Source: Calothrix membranacea FACHB-236
Lineage (GTDB): Bacteria; Cyanobacteriota; Cyanobacteriia; Cyanobacteriales; Nostocaceae
Length of the DNA: 32,651 nucleotides
Reading direction: 5' to 3'
NCBI RefSeq assembly: GCF_014696315.1
Contig: NZ_JACJPX010000086.1
Span: forward strand, 1-32,651
Part shown: piece after piece, positions 8,534 through 17,024 of the stretch
Numbering within the stretch: the first letter of the stretch is position 1
How the letters are laid out: each line of letters begins with the position of its first letter
The notes under the pieces: model-generated
The model's input: only the letters and a program-made list of their open reading frames with translations
Database searches by the model: none
Told to the model about the DNA's origin: nothing
Program-made: the position numbers and the translations under genes

Positions 8534-8558
8534 AAGGTTTGGTAACTAGCCAAACCTT
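8534..8558. other. 9-bp perfect stem-loop downstream of the response regulator
   Basis: AAGGTTTGG (8534-8542) and CCAAACCTT (8550-8558) form a hairpin with a 7-base loop. It lies about 70 bp beyond the end of the minus-strand response regulator gene. On the plus strand TTCCC follows; on the minus strand there is no T-run, so termination is only a possibility. The rest of 8288-8625 (338 bp) holds a HIP1-like core (GGCGATCGCAA near 8405) and no gene I can support. Confidence 0.35.
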
Positions 8559-8625
8559 TTCCCTGAATATACCAGTACTCAGTCACTAATCGCAAATATT
8601 TTTGAATAGTTTTAATAGAAAATTC

Positions 8626-9276
8626 TTATAGGCCAGGAGAACAAACAGAATTGGCATAAATCGCTAGTTGGGCGCGATTTTTAATGTTCAGGCGATTAAA
8701 AATGCTATTAATATGCGTTTTAACTGTACTTTCCGTAATAAATAGCTTTTGAGCAATTTCTTGATTCGTCGCACCAACTGCGACTAACTTCGCGACATCT
8801 AATTCTCTTGGTGTTAACGAAGCTAATGCTGGGTGAACAGGTTGAGGTGGCGTTGGCTGGGCTTGTTTTTGCATAATCACTCTCTCTAAAAGCCCAGGCG
8901 CAAGTTGTGCATATCCTCGATTAACGCTGCGAATAGCATTAACCAGTTCTTCTGAAGGCATATCTTTTAAAAGATAACCTTTTGCACCAGCGCGAATTGC
9001 GTCATGCACATCATGATCATCATCGTAAGTACTTAAGACTAAAACTTTAACTTGCGGAAATTTTTCACAAATGATGCTTGTAGCGGTAGCACCATTCATC
9101 ACCGGCATTCGCAAATCCATTAAGACAACATCCGGTTGTAAGGCTTCAACTTGTGCAATGGCATCTTCTCCATTTTCTGCCATACCCACAATTTCTAAGT
9201 CTGATTCTAAACTCAGCATTGCTTTCAGACCTTGGCGAACTAAACTTTGGTCATCTACAAGTAATAAGCGAATCAT
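8626..9276 (-). CDS. NarL/FixJ-family response regulator
   Basis: This two-domain transcription factor has 216 residues from the chosen start. The receiver domain shows the acidic pair (LLLVDDQSLVRQGL), the phosphoacceptor aspartate in VVLMDLRMPVMNG, the conserved serine/threonine region VLSTYDDD, and the lysine in KGYLLKDMP. The output domain is a LuxR/NarL helix-turn-helix: LTPRELDVAKLVAVGATNQE followed by IAQKLFITESTVKTHINSIF. The frame is open to 9315, but the ATG at 9276 (MIRLLLVDDQ) is preferred because the receiver fold begins there. The cognate kinase is probably the NarL-type kinase at 10194-11123 on the same strand. Target genes cannot be read from the sequence. Confidence 0.92.
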   Translation of the reverse strand: MIRLLLVDDQSLVRQGLKAMLSLESDLEIVGMAENGEDAIAQVEALQPDVVLMDLRMPVMNGATATSIICEKFPQVKVLVLSTYDDDHDVHDAIRAGAKGYLLKDMPSEELVNAIRSVNRGYAQLAPGLLERVIMQKQAQPTPPQPVHPALASLTPRELDVAKLVAVGATNQEIAQKLFITESTVKTHINSIFNRLNIKNRAQLAIYANSVCSPGL

Positions 9277-9367
9277 AATAATTTTAGATTTTGAGTTTGA
9301 GATTGTAGAGACCAATCACAAAAGTTAATATAGCAATCATATTTCAATTGTGAAAAATATCGGTTTT

Positions 9368-9395
9368 GGTTGTTGACAATCAGCAGTCAACAACC
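9368..9395. repeat. 10-bp perfect inverted repeat upstream of the response regulator
   Basis: GGTTGTTGAC (9368-9377) and GTCAACAACC (9386-9395) pair around 8 bases. It lies between the kinase-like gene and the response regulator and resembles the GTTGAC/GTCAAC repeat at 1522. It could be a dispersed repeat, an operator or an attenuating hairpin. Confidence 0.45.
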
Positions 9396-9440
9396 TTGGA
9401 TGTAATATTTCACAAATCATTGAGTATTGCTAAGTATTTG

Positions 9441-9896
9441 TTATTGGTCATGGGTCATTTGTCTTTTTTCTGAGACTAAAAACCTGATATTGGGCAGTAT
9501 ATCAGATTTTTCATAGCTGGGTTGAATAAAGAAACCCCAACAATTTTGTATATGTGGGCTTTGGCTTGATTCTAGGCAAACTAAAGTATTTACTGTGTCC
9601 ATATTTCTGACAATTTGCCTAACTTCTTGCATCAATTCGCCACTTAATTGATAAGCTTCAGTCAGAGATTGCTGTGCTTCGATTGGCTTAACTGTCCACA
9701 ATTTCTGCGTCGCTTGCAATTGGATATTTAAAGCCATCATCGACTGACCTAAGCCTTTATATAAATTAATTAATTCATAATTTTTATCTTGAATTAACAG
9801 TAATTCTTGAGATTTTTTGCGGTATATTGATAGTGCATTTACTAATTGCCAAACTAGTATCAAGCACCCCAGGGACAACAACAGAACAGTAATCAT
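9441..9896 (-). CDS. membrane-anchored degenerate histidine-kinase-like protein lacking the phosphoacceptor His
   Basis: The 151-residue protein starts with one transmembrane segment (about 2-22), followed by a helical region like the dimerisation domain of the neighbouring NarL-type kinase. NLYKGLGQSMMALNIQLQAT aligns with ELHDSLGHALTALNIQLQTA of the kinase, and EAQQSLTEAYQLSGELMQEV with QAQEFLDEAHKLVAIATQEV. The phosphorylated histidine and the next aspartate are Tyr and Lys here, and there is no ATPase domain. It cannot be a normal kinase. It could be a dimerisation or decoy partner of the kinase, or a decaying duplicate. Its final residues (MTHDQ) and stop come from TGACCCA/TGACCAA heptamer repeats, so the original C-terminus may have been lost. 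It lies between kinase and regulator on the same strand. Confidence 0.6.
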   Translation of the reverse strand: MITVLLLSLGCLILVWQLVNALSIYRKKSQELLLIQDKNYELINLYKGLGQSMMALNIQLQATQKLWTVKPIEAQQSLTEAYQLSGELMQEVRQIVRNMDTVNTLVCLESSQSPHIQNCWGFFIQPSYEKSDILPNIRFLVSEKRQMTHDQ

Positions 9897-10061
9897 AAAT
9901 TTGGCGCGGTGATTGAAAAAAGGTTATATGCATAATTAAAGCCTGATTTTAATTATTTGACTATCTGTTGTTGAGTTTTTCCTACTTTAGTTGAGAATCA
10001 CTAGCTAGCATACATAAAAAGTATGAGGTTATAGTTTAGAGTCAGACCAAAGTTGTAGGTT

Positions 10062-10088
10062 GGTCATTTGTCATTTGTCATTTGTCAT
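10062..10088. repeat. STRR heptamer array (TCATTTG)x3-4
   Basis: Three to four tandem copies of TCATTTG lie in the gap between the kinase and the degenerate kinase-like gene. They adjoin the longer CATTACT array. Confidence 0.7.
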
Positions 10089-10102
10089 CAGTAATAGAGA
10101 TT

Positions 10103-10204
10103 TTACCCATTACTCATTACTCATTACCCATTACTCATTACTCATTACTCATTACTCATTACTCATTACCCATTACTCATTACTCATTACCCATTACCCA
10201 TTCC
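10103..10204. repeat. STRR heptamer array (CATTACT/CATTACC), about 14 copies
   Basis: About 100 bp of nearly pure heptamer repeat, CATTACT with CATTACC variants, run into the 3' end of the kinase gene. The kinase stop codon (10194-10196) is inside the array. Open frames across it merely read ITHYSLL-type repeats and are not genes. Confidence 0.9.
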
Positions 10205-11123
10205 CCTCTAGCCATTCATGTAAATTCAGAGGTTGCCATTCACCAATTGTTACTTGCTGGTATGGCTGAACTGAAACTGATGCTTGAGGAATGGATATTT
10301 CAGATATTAGTGATATATTTGGTAGCTCTTGTATTTGAGGTATTTCGGGTATTTCATCTAATTGATGAGGCATTTGTGGGAGTTGTGGTAGTTCCCGAAT
10401 TGCACCTAAATTATTAGTTATTTCGTGAATATTATATATTTGCATAGGGATTTCAACAGTTATGCAACAACCTGCCCCAGGCTGCGATACTAATTGAAAA
10501 TGTCCTTGTAAAACGGCGATGCGTTCTTGCATTCCCCGCAGTCCGTAACCATTGGCTACTTTTTGGGCATCAAATCCCCGGCCGTTATCTTGAATGGTTA
10601 AATAAACTCCATTTGCTGTTGTGGAAAGATGAATTTGTACTGCCGTTGCTTGGGCATATTTACGAATATTATTGAGTGCTTCTTGGATAATGCGATAAAG
10701 GGGAGCGGTAAACTGAGGTAATAAGGCGATCGCTAAATTCATCTCAACTTCAGGGACAATCCCAGTAGTTAGATGAAAATCGCGTACTAGAGATTCAATC
10801 AAGGTTTCGAGAGATTTGCCAGCCAGGGGATCGCTGCGTAAAGCTTTCACAGATTGGCGAACTTCTTGAGTTGCGATCGCAACTAATTTATGTGCTTCAT
10901 CCAGAAACTCTTGGGCTTGATTAGGATCGGGTTTGCAAAGTTTACTGGCTGTTTGTAATTGAATGTTCAGCGCTGTGAGGGCGTGTCCGAGAGAATCATG
11001 TAACTCTCGCGCAATGCGGTTACGTTCTTGCGCGGCTGAAAGATTAGCAAATTCCAAGACGCACTGCCACAACTGCTGATGCATCTGACTGAGTTGTTCC
11101 GGTGTATACAAATCATCTAACAA
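10194..11123 (-). CDS. NarL-type soluble sensor histidine kinase
   Basis: The protein has 309 residues and no transmembrane segment. A short N-terminal helical region leads into a HisKA_3 dimerisation domain with AQERNRIARELHDSLGHALT; the phosphoacceptor is His42. A HATPase_c domain follows, with the N-box EALNNIRKYA, the G1 box DNGRGFD and the G2 box GYGLRGMQER. After the ATPase (ending near IPMQIYN, about 230) comes an unusual ~75-residue tail rich in Pro, Leu, Gln and Ile (LPQLPQMPHQLDEIPEIPQI). The last three residues and stop are encoded by the STRR array. It should sense a cytosolic signal or a partner and phosphorylate the response regulator at 8626-9276. The shared upstream element at 11156-11184 lies 32 bp before the ATG. 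Family call is firm; signal unknown. Confidence 0.9.
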   Translation of the reverse strand: MLDDLYTPEQLSQMHQQLWQCVLEFANLSAAQERNRIARELHDSLGHALTALNIQLQTASKLCKPDPNQAQEFLDEAHKLVAIATQEVRQSVKALRSDPLAGKSLETLIESLVRDFHLTTGIVPEVEMNLAIALLPQFTAPLYRIIQEALNNIRKYAQATAVQIHLSTTANGVYLTIQDNGRGFDAQKVANGYGLRGMQERIAVLQGHFQLVSQPGAGCCITVEIPMQIYNIHEITNNLGAIRELPQLPQMPHQLDEIPEIPQIQELPNISLISEISIPQASVSVQPYQQVTIGEWQPLNLHEWLEGNG

Positions 11124-11155
11124 GGTAATCCCTCCGTAACTTTCAGCTAATTCCT

Positions 11156-11184
11156 TATAGTTCTGGGTAGGGAAGACTTATGCA
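11156..11184 (-). promoter_or_regulatory. shared upstream element, copy E (histidine kinase)
   Basis: Read on the minus strand: TGCATAAGTCTTCCCTA, then CCCAGAACTATA. It matches the elements upstream of the three exoproteins and of the sigma-like gene in TGCATAAG and CAGAA at the same spacing. The arms TAGGGAA and TTCCTTA are nearly complementary, as are different arm sequences in copies A and B. It ends 32 bp before the kinase ATG, a promoter-like distance. Confidence 0.55.
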
Positions 11185-11189
11185 ATATT

Positions 11190-11253
11190 GGGGCATGGGG
11201 CATGGGGTAATGAGTAATGAGTAATGAGTAATGAGTAATGAGTAATGGGTAAT
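11190..11253. repeat. STRR arrays (GGGGCAT)x2 and (TAATGAG)x6
   Basis: Two heptamer tracts lie back to back upstream of the kinase: GGGGCAT at 11190-11207 and TAATGAG at 11208-11253. TAATGAG is the reverse complement type of the CATTACT array at the kinase 3' end, so the kinase gene lies between inverted STRR arrays. Confidence 0.85.
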
Positions 11254-11259
11254 TTATTC

Positions 11260-11292
11260 TCCCCCTGCTCCCTGCTCCCTGCCTCCCCTGCG
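11260..11292. repeat. STRR-like heptamer tract (CTCCCTG)
   Basis: CTCCCCCTGCTCCCTGCTCC and a degenerate continuation match the interior of the MITE-like repeats near glyS and murD, but the flanking MITE sequence is absent here. Confidence 0.6.
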
Positions 11293-11323
11293 TCCTTATT
11301 CGGGAATATTAGCCTGTAATGTT

Positions 11324-11496
11324 AATGTATCGACTTACATTGCGATTGTATCGCGTAACATTGTTAATGCATCGATTTACATTGCAATTGTATAGGGTGA
11401 CATTGTTAATGTATCGATTTACATTGCGATTGTATGGGGTGACATTGTTAATGTATCGACTTACATTGCGATTGTATGGGGTGACATTGTTAATGT
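11324..11496. repeat. 21-bp tandem array, 8 units (four 42-bp pairs)
   Basis: Eight contiguous 21-bp units alternate between two types: AATGTATCGAYTTACATTGC(G) and ATTGTATGGGGTGACATTGT(T), so the higher-order unit is 42 bp (starts at 11324, 11366, 11408 and 11450). The array ends 18 bp before the stop of the TPR-CHAT gene. It is clearly related to the array at 25796-25987. Its open frame reads heptapeptides (LMYRFTL/RLYGVTL) and I do not call it a gene. Confidence 0.88.
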
Positions 11497-11513
11497 CCGC
11501 GATGCCATGACGA

Positions 11514-14150
11514 CTAAGTCCAATTTCCTAGCAATACAAAGGCTCCCCAGTAGTATGGTGATTGATATTCTGGGTTCTTTAAAACGGCAATTTGGGCGCG
11601 TCTGAGGGCTTCAGCTTTAGAAATACCTGTTTGATTGGCTTTTACTAGTTGGTTATAAAACTCGCTAATTAGAGTGGCCGTTGCTTCATCATCTACACGC
11701 CAGAGAGTTGCTACTGTACTCCGGGCCCCAGAACGTACTGCTACACCTGCTAATCCCAAGGCGGAACGATTGTCACCGGCTGCAGTTTCGCAAGCGCTAA
11801 GTACCAGGAGTTCCAGGGAGTTATTTCGGGATACTTCGACAGTTTTTAATACGCCACTAAGTTGGTTAACTTTGATTTTGCCATCCCAAGTGAGAATAAA
11901 TGTGTCATCAGCTTGGGAGCTAAATTGACCGTGGGTAGCTAAGTGGACAATTGGGAAGGAAATCGCAGAGATTTTGTTTTGAAAGGCAGAATTTGTAAAG
12001 CTTTGGTTAAATAGGACTTGCGAAGGAACTTCTGATTTAATGGTGTTCACTTCCTTCTCGACATTGGGTAAAGCTGAAAACCCTGAACGTGCTTCACTTA
12101 GCCCACCTACTAAGGCTCCTAAACGTTCTTGTTTAAGCGATCGCGGTGCTAATAATTGTAGTCCTGGTGTGAGGGCTATGCTGTATTTTTCCACAAGGAA
12201 CTGTTTACCATCATGCAGTGCTGCCATTGGAATGTTCCGCAAAACTCCATCTAAGACAAATACTAATGTCTCTACTTGACTAGCGGCTAAGTCTGCTGCT
12301 TCTGGTCGCAGTACTAAATCATACATTTTTTGCAGTTGGGGAAGCGTCTTATCTAGGAGGGTTGGTTGGTTGATTCCTTCACCTAGCTGGGATGCTAGCC
12401 GCTCGATTTCTTCACGGGTGATGGTTGTTTTATAGTAGCGAAAATCACGGTTGTCTTTCTTTTCGGCTTTTGTGTTGGAGTTTGGTAAGCTGGCAATAAT
12501 CGCTAGCTGATTGTCAAGAATAATTGGGTAAATCACCGCTGCTTTTGTATCAACCTGATCTACTTGTGCCAGGTTTCCATTTAGGCAAGCTTCGCGAAAA
12601 AAGTTATCAAGTTCAACTAATTGCAAGCCTTCAATGACATCTCGCGCTGTCTTCAAACTATCTTTTTGATTGGATTCCACCAACAAGCCGACGAGTTGAC
12701 GGTGAATTGGTTCAACTGCTTCACGGAAGGAAAATTGCAAATCGGGATTAGCGGCGGCTAAGTCTGCACGCAGAGATTTGATTGTACCCACAGCTTCTTT
12801 ATAAGCTGCGATCGCACTATTATTTTTCCCTTGGGCTGCCAACACTCTACCTAATTGCCATTGCCAACGATAGGCGATATCTCCGGCGTTAATTTGTTGT
12901 CCTAATTGCACTGCTTGTTGAGTTAATTTTTCTGCCTCTGCCCACTGTTGTGTCTGTTCGGAAACATGACCTAAGCTACCTATGGCATCAGCTTGTATGC
13001 GTACATCGCCTAAATCTTTAGCTTGTTGTACCGCTATTGCCAGTAGTTTAGCGATTTCTTCCCAATCAATCTGCCCAACTGCTTGCTTTTGCATTTGGAT
13101 CATTGTTTGCGCCAAATTCACCCGTGATGCGATCGCACTCCGGCTAGCAGGTAGGGCTGCAATTTGTTGTTGTACTTGTGGTAACAAGGCTTTGGCTGCA
13201 TCTAGCTGCTTCGTCTCCACCAGCAAGCTGAGTTGATTAACTTGCGCTTGCACCTTTAAATCTGGGATTCCAGATGCAGCGGCTTGTTGGTAGTAATCGA
13301 TTGCAGTCTGAGGATCAATCTCAGTCTTGTTAGCTTTATTCAAGCTGATTTGCGCCCGGGTGAGATTACCGAGACTTAGTTGGTTGAGAGTAACGATTTC
13401 AGGTAATTTTAACTGCTGTGCGATCGCTAAACTGCGTAACAAAATTAAATTGGCTGGGTCAAAACTCCCCACAACCCGCAGCGACTCACCCAAAGTTCGC
13501 AAAGCTGTTGCTGTTTCTGGTGTTGCAGGGACTTTTTCTATTGCTGGCTTGAGTTGTTCAGCCTTGGTAGTAGAAATCTGCGGTAACTTTAACGCCGTTT
13601 CCAGTAGAGAAATTGCTTTTTTATAAAGACCTAAATGTTGGAAAGCCTGTGCTTGGTTAACTTGACTCGTCAGCGCCTTATTTGGTTTATTTAACTGACT
13701 ATATAAAGATGTTGCACCTTCCCAAGATTTAAAAGCCGCCTCAGCTTGACCGCGTGCTAATTGTAACCCACCTCTAATATCTAAAGCTTGAGCCAAAGCC
13801 AATGATTTCTCTGCTTTTGTATCTTTTATAGTATTTAAAATATCAACACTTTCTGTAATTGCCCGGTTCGCATCATCCCACTGTCCCAACTGTTGATAAC
13901 ACAGCGATAAATTACTCAAACTCAACGCTTGCAGGATAGGTTCTTTAGCTGCTTGATAACCTTTAGCTGCTTGTTGAAACAACTGCGCCGCCTCTGCAAA
14001 CTGCCCTTTAGCGTATGAATTTCGCGCCTGCTGTTCCACAGATAAACTAGGAACTTGAGCGATATTTGTCACCTGCGCTAACCCTGGCGATGTCATAGAT
14101 AATAAAACTGCGATCGCCATCAACACCACAAACCTTTTAATCTTCCTCAT
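11514..14150 (-). CDS. exported TPR-CHAT domain protein (caspase-like fold)
   Basis: The 878-residue protein begins with a Sec signal peptide (basic MRKIKR, hydrophobic core, likely cut near GLAQ at 25-26). Residues from about 40 to 480 are tetratricopeptide repeats (for example NSYAKGQFAEAAQLFQQAAK and LSNLSLCYQQLGQWDDANRA). The C-terminal third is a CHAT domain with an intact candidate catalytic dyad: His740 in VHLATHGQF and Cys787 in VLSACETAAG. It ends in the usual YYWGAFVLLGNW. CHAT domains are caspase-related cysteine proteases, although activity of this one is not shown. Export would place it in the periplasm or outside. It follows the exoprotein genes by 138 bp on the same strand and could act on them. 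A GCGCAGAG repeat and an AGGAG one base from the ATG precede the start, so initiation is not certain. Confidence 0.88.
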   Translation of the reverse strand: MRKIKRFVVLMAIAVLLSMTSPGLAQVTNIAQVPSLSVEQQARNSYAKGQFAEAAQLFQQAAKGYQAAKEPILQALSLSNLSLCYQQLGQWDDANRAITESVDILNTIKDTKAEKSLALAQALDIRGGLQLARGQAEAAFKSWEGATSLYSQLNKPNKALTSQVNQAQAFQHLGLYKKAISLLETALKLPQISTTKAEQLKPAIEKVPATPETATALRTLGESLRVVGSFDPANLILLRSLAIAQQLKLPEIVTLNQLSLGNLTRAQISLNKANKTEIDPQTAIDYYQQAAASGIPDLKVQAQVNQLSLLVETKQLDAAKALLPQVQQQIAALPASRSAIASRVNLAQTMIQMQKQAVGQIDWEEIAKLLAIAVQQAKDLGDVRIQADAIGSLGHVSEQTQQWAEAEKLTQQAVQLGQQINAGDIAYRWQWQLGRVLAAQGKNNSAIAAYKEAVGTIKSLRADLAAANPDLQFSFREAVEPIHRQLVGLLVESNQKDSLKTARDVIEGLQLVELDNFFREACLNGNLAQVDQVDTKAAVIYPIILDNQLAIIASLPNSNTKAEKKDNRDFRYYKTTITREEIERLASQLGEGINQPTLLDKTLPQLQKMYDLVLRPEAADLAASQVETLVFVLDGVLRNIPMAALHDGKQFLVEKYSIALTPGLQLLAPRSLKQERLGALVGGLSEARSGFSALPNVEKEVNTIKSEVPSQVLFNQSFTNSAFQNKISAISFPIVHLATHGQFSSQADDTFILTWDGKIKVNQLSGVLKTVEVSRNNSLELLVLSACETAAGDNRSALGLAGVAVRSGARSTVATLWRVDDEATATLISEFYNQLVKANQTGISKAEALRRAQIAVLKNPEYQSPYYWGAFVLLGNWT

Positions 14151-14154
14151 ACTC

Positions 14155-14180
14155 CTCTCTGCGCCTCTGCGCCTCTGCGT
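14155..14180. repeat. tandem 8-mer repeat (GCCTCTGC)x3 at the TPR-CHAT start
   Basis: Three copies of an octamer (CTCTGCGC phase) abut the start codon of the TPR-CHAT gene and provide the AGAGAGGAG sequence just before its ATG. This repeat type is common next to genes in Nostoc-like genomes, from memory. Confidence 0.65.
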
Positions 14181-14288
14181 GAAATAAAAAAATGAAATCA
14201 GTTTTGATAAAAATTTTCAGATGAGGCAATTCAAGATTTAGAATTGTTATTTTCTGATTCAGATGATGAATAAAGTAGGGAACACTTA

Positions 14289-16976
14289 CTAAGATTTTGG
14301 ACACATCGCAGAACTACTAATACCAGCAGGTGTTGCTGTTGGTACTTCGGCAACCAGCATAATATTACCGTCAGCCGTTTTCACTAACCCTTGCGCCTCA
14401 ACAATTTGTGAAGAATTCCCCACATCTTCCTTGACTCGCGTCTGTGCGTCAGTCTTGACAATTCGCTGCTTAGTATCAACATTTTCCCCATCCAAACTGG
14501 CTAAAGGACTGAGGCTAGTTGTTAAAGCAAGCGGTTCAAAGGAATTGGGCGGTAAACTACCACGTCCAGTAACGACAAAGCTACCCAAGGGTTTAGCATT
14601 AGGGCCTCTGGGGCAAGTTTGAGCAAATTTTGTACTAGCATCAACTAATCCTGTTGGTAGTTCAATGAGTTTTTGTGGCGGTTGAACTTCTGGTTGAGTG
14701 ATAGTGATTTGTCCCTGTACGCCTAATTGAGAACTGGCAGTGATATCGCTTTGATTTGTTAGTTGGGGACGAGGTTCAATACCAAAGATAGCCTGAGTGC
14801 TGATGTTGACATTACCACCTTTACCAGTGAAGGCATTAGCGGAGATATCGCTGTTTTCGTTGGGTAAAGCGACAATAAATGTTGAGTAAATATTGATGTT
14901 CCCTCCATCTCCACCTGTTTCGGCTTTACCTGCGTTCGTAGAAATTTGAGCGCCACGACGGAGTAAGAGTAAGCCGTTGTTAAGGTTGATGTTACCTCCG
15001 TTACCAGATGTAGATTCGGCCTTGAGAGTGCCACTGTTATCTAGGGTAACTTTAGGTGAGGTGACAATAATATCTCCAGCAGTACCCGTACGACTTTCGG
15101 AGTTAACGAACAAGCCACTGTTAAGGTTAAAACTTGTGCTAGAAATGGTGAAAAAATCAGTAGCATTAACTTTGATTATGCCAGCATTCCCCTGTCCAAA
15201 AGTTGAGGCTAGAAGTTGAGCACCGTCTCGTAATAAGAAATTATCAGCATAGATGGTAATATCACCCCCATTACCAACTGTTCCTTTCTCCACGTTGCTG
15301 CGAATACTACTGAGACGATCATTATTGCTGCCAGCAATATCAACAATACCTGTAACTTTGACATTGACATTCCCTGCGTCCCCCCGCCCAGCTGGCTGGG
15401 TTTTAGATGCACCACGAGTAATAGTTTGCAGTTGAGCGCCATCAAATAGTGATAGGGTGGCAGCATTGATGTCGATATTCCCACCCTGACCGATACCCCC
15501 TGCTTCTACTGTGCTTAAGATGGAAGCGTTATTTGCAATGGCGACAGCATTTTTTGCAGTCACTGTCACATTCCCCGCATTCCCCTGTCCAAAAGTTGCG
15601 GTTGTAAGTCCAGCGGTGTCTCGTAATGAGAAATTACCAGCATCGATAGTAATATTCCCACCCTGACCGATACCCCCTGTTTCTACTCTGCTGAAGATGT
15701 AAGCTTTATTTGCAATGGCGACAGCATCTTTTGCAGCCACTGTCACATTCCCCGCATTTCCCTGTCCATAAGTTGAGGCTACAAGCAAAGCGCCGTCTCG
15801 TAATGAGAAATCATCAGCATAGATACTAATATTACCTCCATTGCCTTTTTCTCCTGAGCGCACAAAATTGCGAATTGTGCTATCAGAGATAACCATTTCT
15901 CCTGTTGCATTCAAGGTAATATCCCCCACAACAGTTTCAGGTGTCCTCAAACCTAGTCCAATACTCGTAGAAAGCAAACTTCCACCCAAAATTTTTAAAT
16001 TTCGGGCATTGACTGCAATATTACCGCCCCCACTACCAGTTACAAATACACGTGCATTAGTAAAGGAGACATCTGCACGAGTTATATTCTCCGGAAATCC
16101 CAAGCTCAAATTATCCCCATTAAATAGAAGATTGATATTTCCAGATTCCGCTAACCCTCCCAACTCAACTCGCCCGCCATAAGCATTTAATTGTCCACCA
16201 TTTATGCTGACATTACCACCCACAAGCAGCAAACTCTTGCCATCTGGAACCCTTAAACCCAAAGCATTAAAACCTAATGTATCTTTTCCGGCTGGTGCAA
16301 TTGAATTATTTTGAATCGCTGCATTTTGATTAATTTGATTAAACAGCAACGCGGAAGGATTAATAGTTAACAAAAGTGCTGCTTGCGGATTTGTAGCACT
16401 AAAAATTCCCTGATTACCAAATTGCAAAGCATTAGCAGTAGTCCCAACAAACGAACCGCGCACATCTAACCGTGCATTTTGCCCAAATAAAATGCCATTA
16501 GGATTAATTAAAAATAAATTAGCAATGCCATCAACTCCCAAAGTGCCGAGAATATTTGAGCCTTGTCCACCTGTCACCCTTGTGAGAATATTTTGCACGC
16601 CAGCAGGATTACCAAAATACACTCGTTGCCTATCATTAATATTAAACTCGCTAAAACTGTGAAACAGATTGCTACCACGTACAGCCCCACCATCAATTTT
16701 GTCGGCGTTTGCACCATTAATTAAAACATTGGGTGTGATACGAGAACTTTCTGCGCCTAAAGTATTATCCGGGTTGATTTGACTGTAGGCTGGAGTGCTA
16801 CTCAGCAGAATGAGGCTACATAATATGAGCTTTGGTTGCACAGTGATCATTGCGAATATTCGCCAAAAGACCTCTTGAAAAGAAGTGCGATCGCATTTAG
16901 ATCGCTTTATTCTATCTTGTTGCACTTGCAACTTACTATCGCAATTCCGTTGGAGCCAGTTATGTATCTGATTCAT
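14289..16976 (-). CDS. filamentous haemagglutinin-like exoprotein 1 (TPS/TpsA type), 895 aa
   Basis: The protein has a long N-terminus (about 65 residues) ending in a hydrophobic segment and SSTPAYSQ, a likely signal peptidase site. A two-partner-secretion (haemagglutination activity) domain follows at about 66-310, with the family-typical NPAGVQNILTRVTGG and NPNGILFG (158-165). The rest is a right-handed beta-helix of repeats such as GNAGNVTVAAKDAVAIANKA, with DGAQL...STFGQGNAG motifs. The C-terminus is conserved among the three paralogues (FGIEPRPQLTNQSDITASSQ, LPTGLVDASTKFAQTCP, KTADGNIMLVAE, SSSAMCP) and has two cysteines, Cys788 and Cys892. Such proteins are secreted through an outer-membrane TpsB pore as adhesins or surface fibres; no tpsB is in the window. 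It is last in the exoprotein array, and copy A of the shared element lies 48 bp upstream. Confidence 0.88.
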   Translation of the reverse strand: MNQIHNWLQRNCDSKLQVQQDRIKRSKCDRTSFQEVFWRIFAMITVQPKLILCSLILLSSTPAYSQINPDNTLGAESSRITPNVLINGANADKIDGGAVRGSNLFHSFSEFNINDRQRVYFGNPAGVQNILTRVTGGQGSNILGTLGVDGIANLFLINPNGILFGQNARLDVRGSFVGTTANALQFGNQGIFSATNPQAALLLTINPSALLFNQINQNAAIQNNSIAPAGKDTLGFNALGLRVPDGKSLLLVGGNVSINGGQLNAYGGRVELGGLAESGNINLLFNGDNLSLGFPENITRADVSFTNARVFVTGSGGGNIAVNARNLKILGGSLLSTSIGLGLRTPETVVGDITLNATGEMVISDSTIRNFVRSGEKGNGGNISIYADDFSLRDGALLVASTYGQGNAGNVTVAAKDAVAIANKAYIFSRVETGGIGQGGNITIDAGNFSLRDTAGLTTATFGQGNAGNVTVTAKNAVAIANNASILSTVEAGGIGQGGNIDINAATLSLFDGAQLQTITRGASKTQPAGRGDAGNVNVKVTGIVDIAGSNNDRLSSIRSNVEKGTVGNGGDITIYADNFLLRDGAQLLASTFGQGNAGIIKVNATDFFTISSTSFNLNSGLFVNSESRTGTAGDIIVTSPKVTLDNSGTLKAESTSGNGGNINLNNGLLLLRRGAQISTNAGKAETGGDGGNINIYSTFIVALPNENSDISANAFTGKGGNVNISTQAIFGIEPRPQLTNQSDITASSQLGVQGQITITQPEVQPPQKLIELPTGLVDASTKFAQTCPRGPNAKPLGSFVVTGRGSLPPNSFEPLALTTSLSPLASLDGENVDTKQRIVKTDAQTRVKEDVGNSSQIVEAQGLVKTADGNIMLVAEVPTATPAGISSSAMCPKS

Positions 16977-17024
16977 CGCTGATTGCTCTCAAGGCTTATA
17001 GGTTGCATTTAACTCACACCTATC

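Noticed and set aside
10060-10417. ITHYSLL-type reading frames near 10.1 kb
   Set aside because: They are translations of the CATTACT heptamer array and overlap the kinase gene on the other strand.
11319-11510. LMYRFTL/RLYGVTL repeat frame, and the similar MSTDTLA frame at 25767-25967
   Set aside because: Both are translations of 21-bp arrays without support for expression.
16995-17002. CCTATAAG upstream of exoprotein 1 (also 20683-20690 and 25440-25447) as a -10 box
   Set aside because: It lies within about 20 bases of the ATG, leaving almost no leader; similarity among the three copies is explained by gene duplication.
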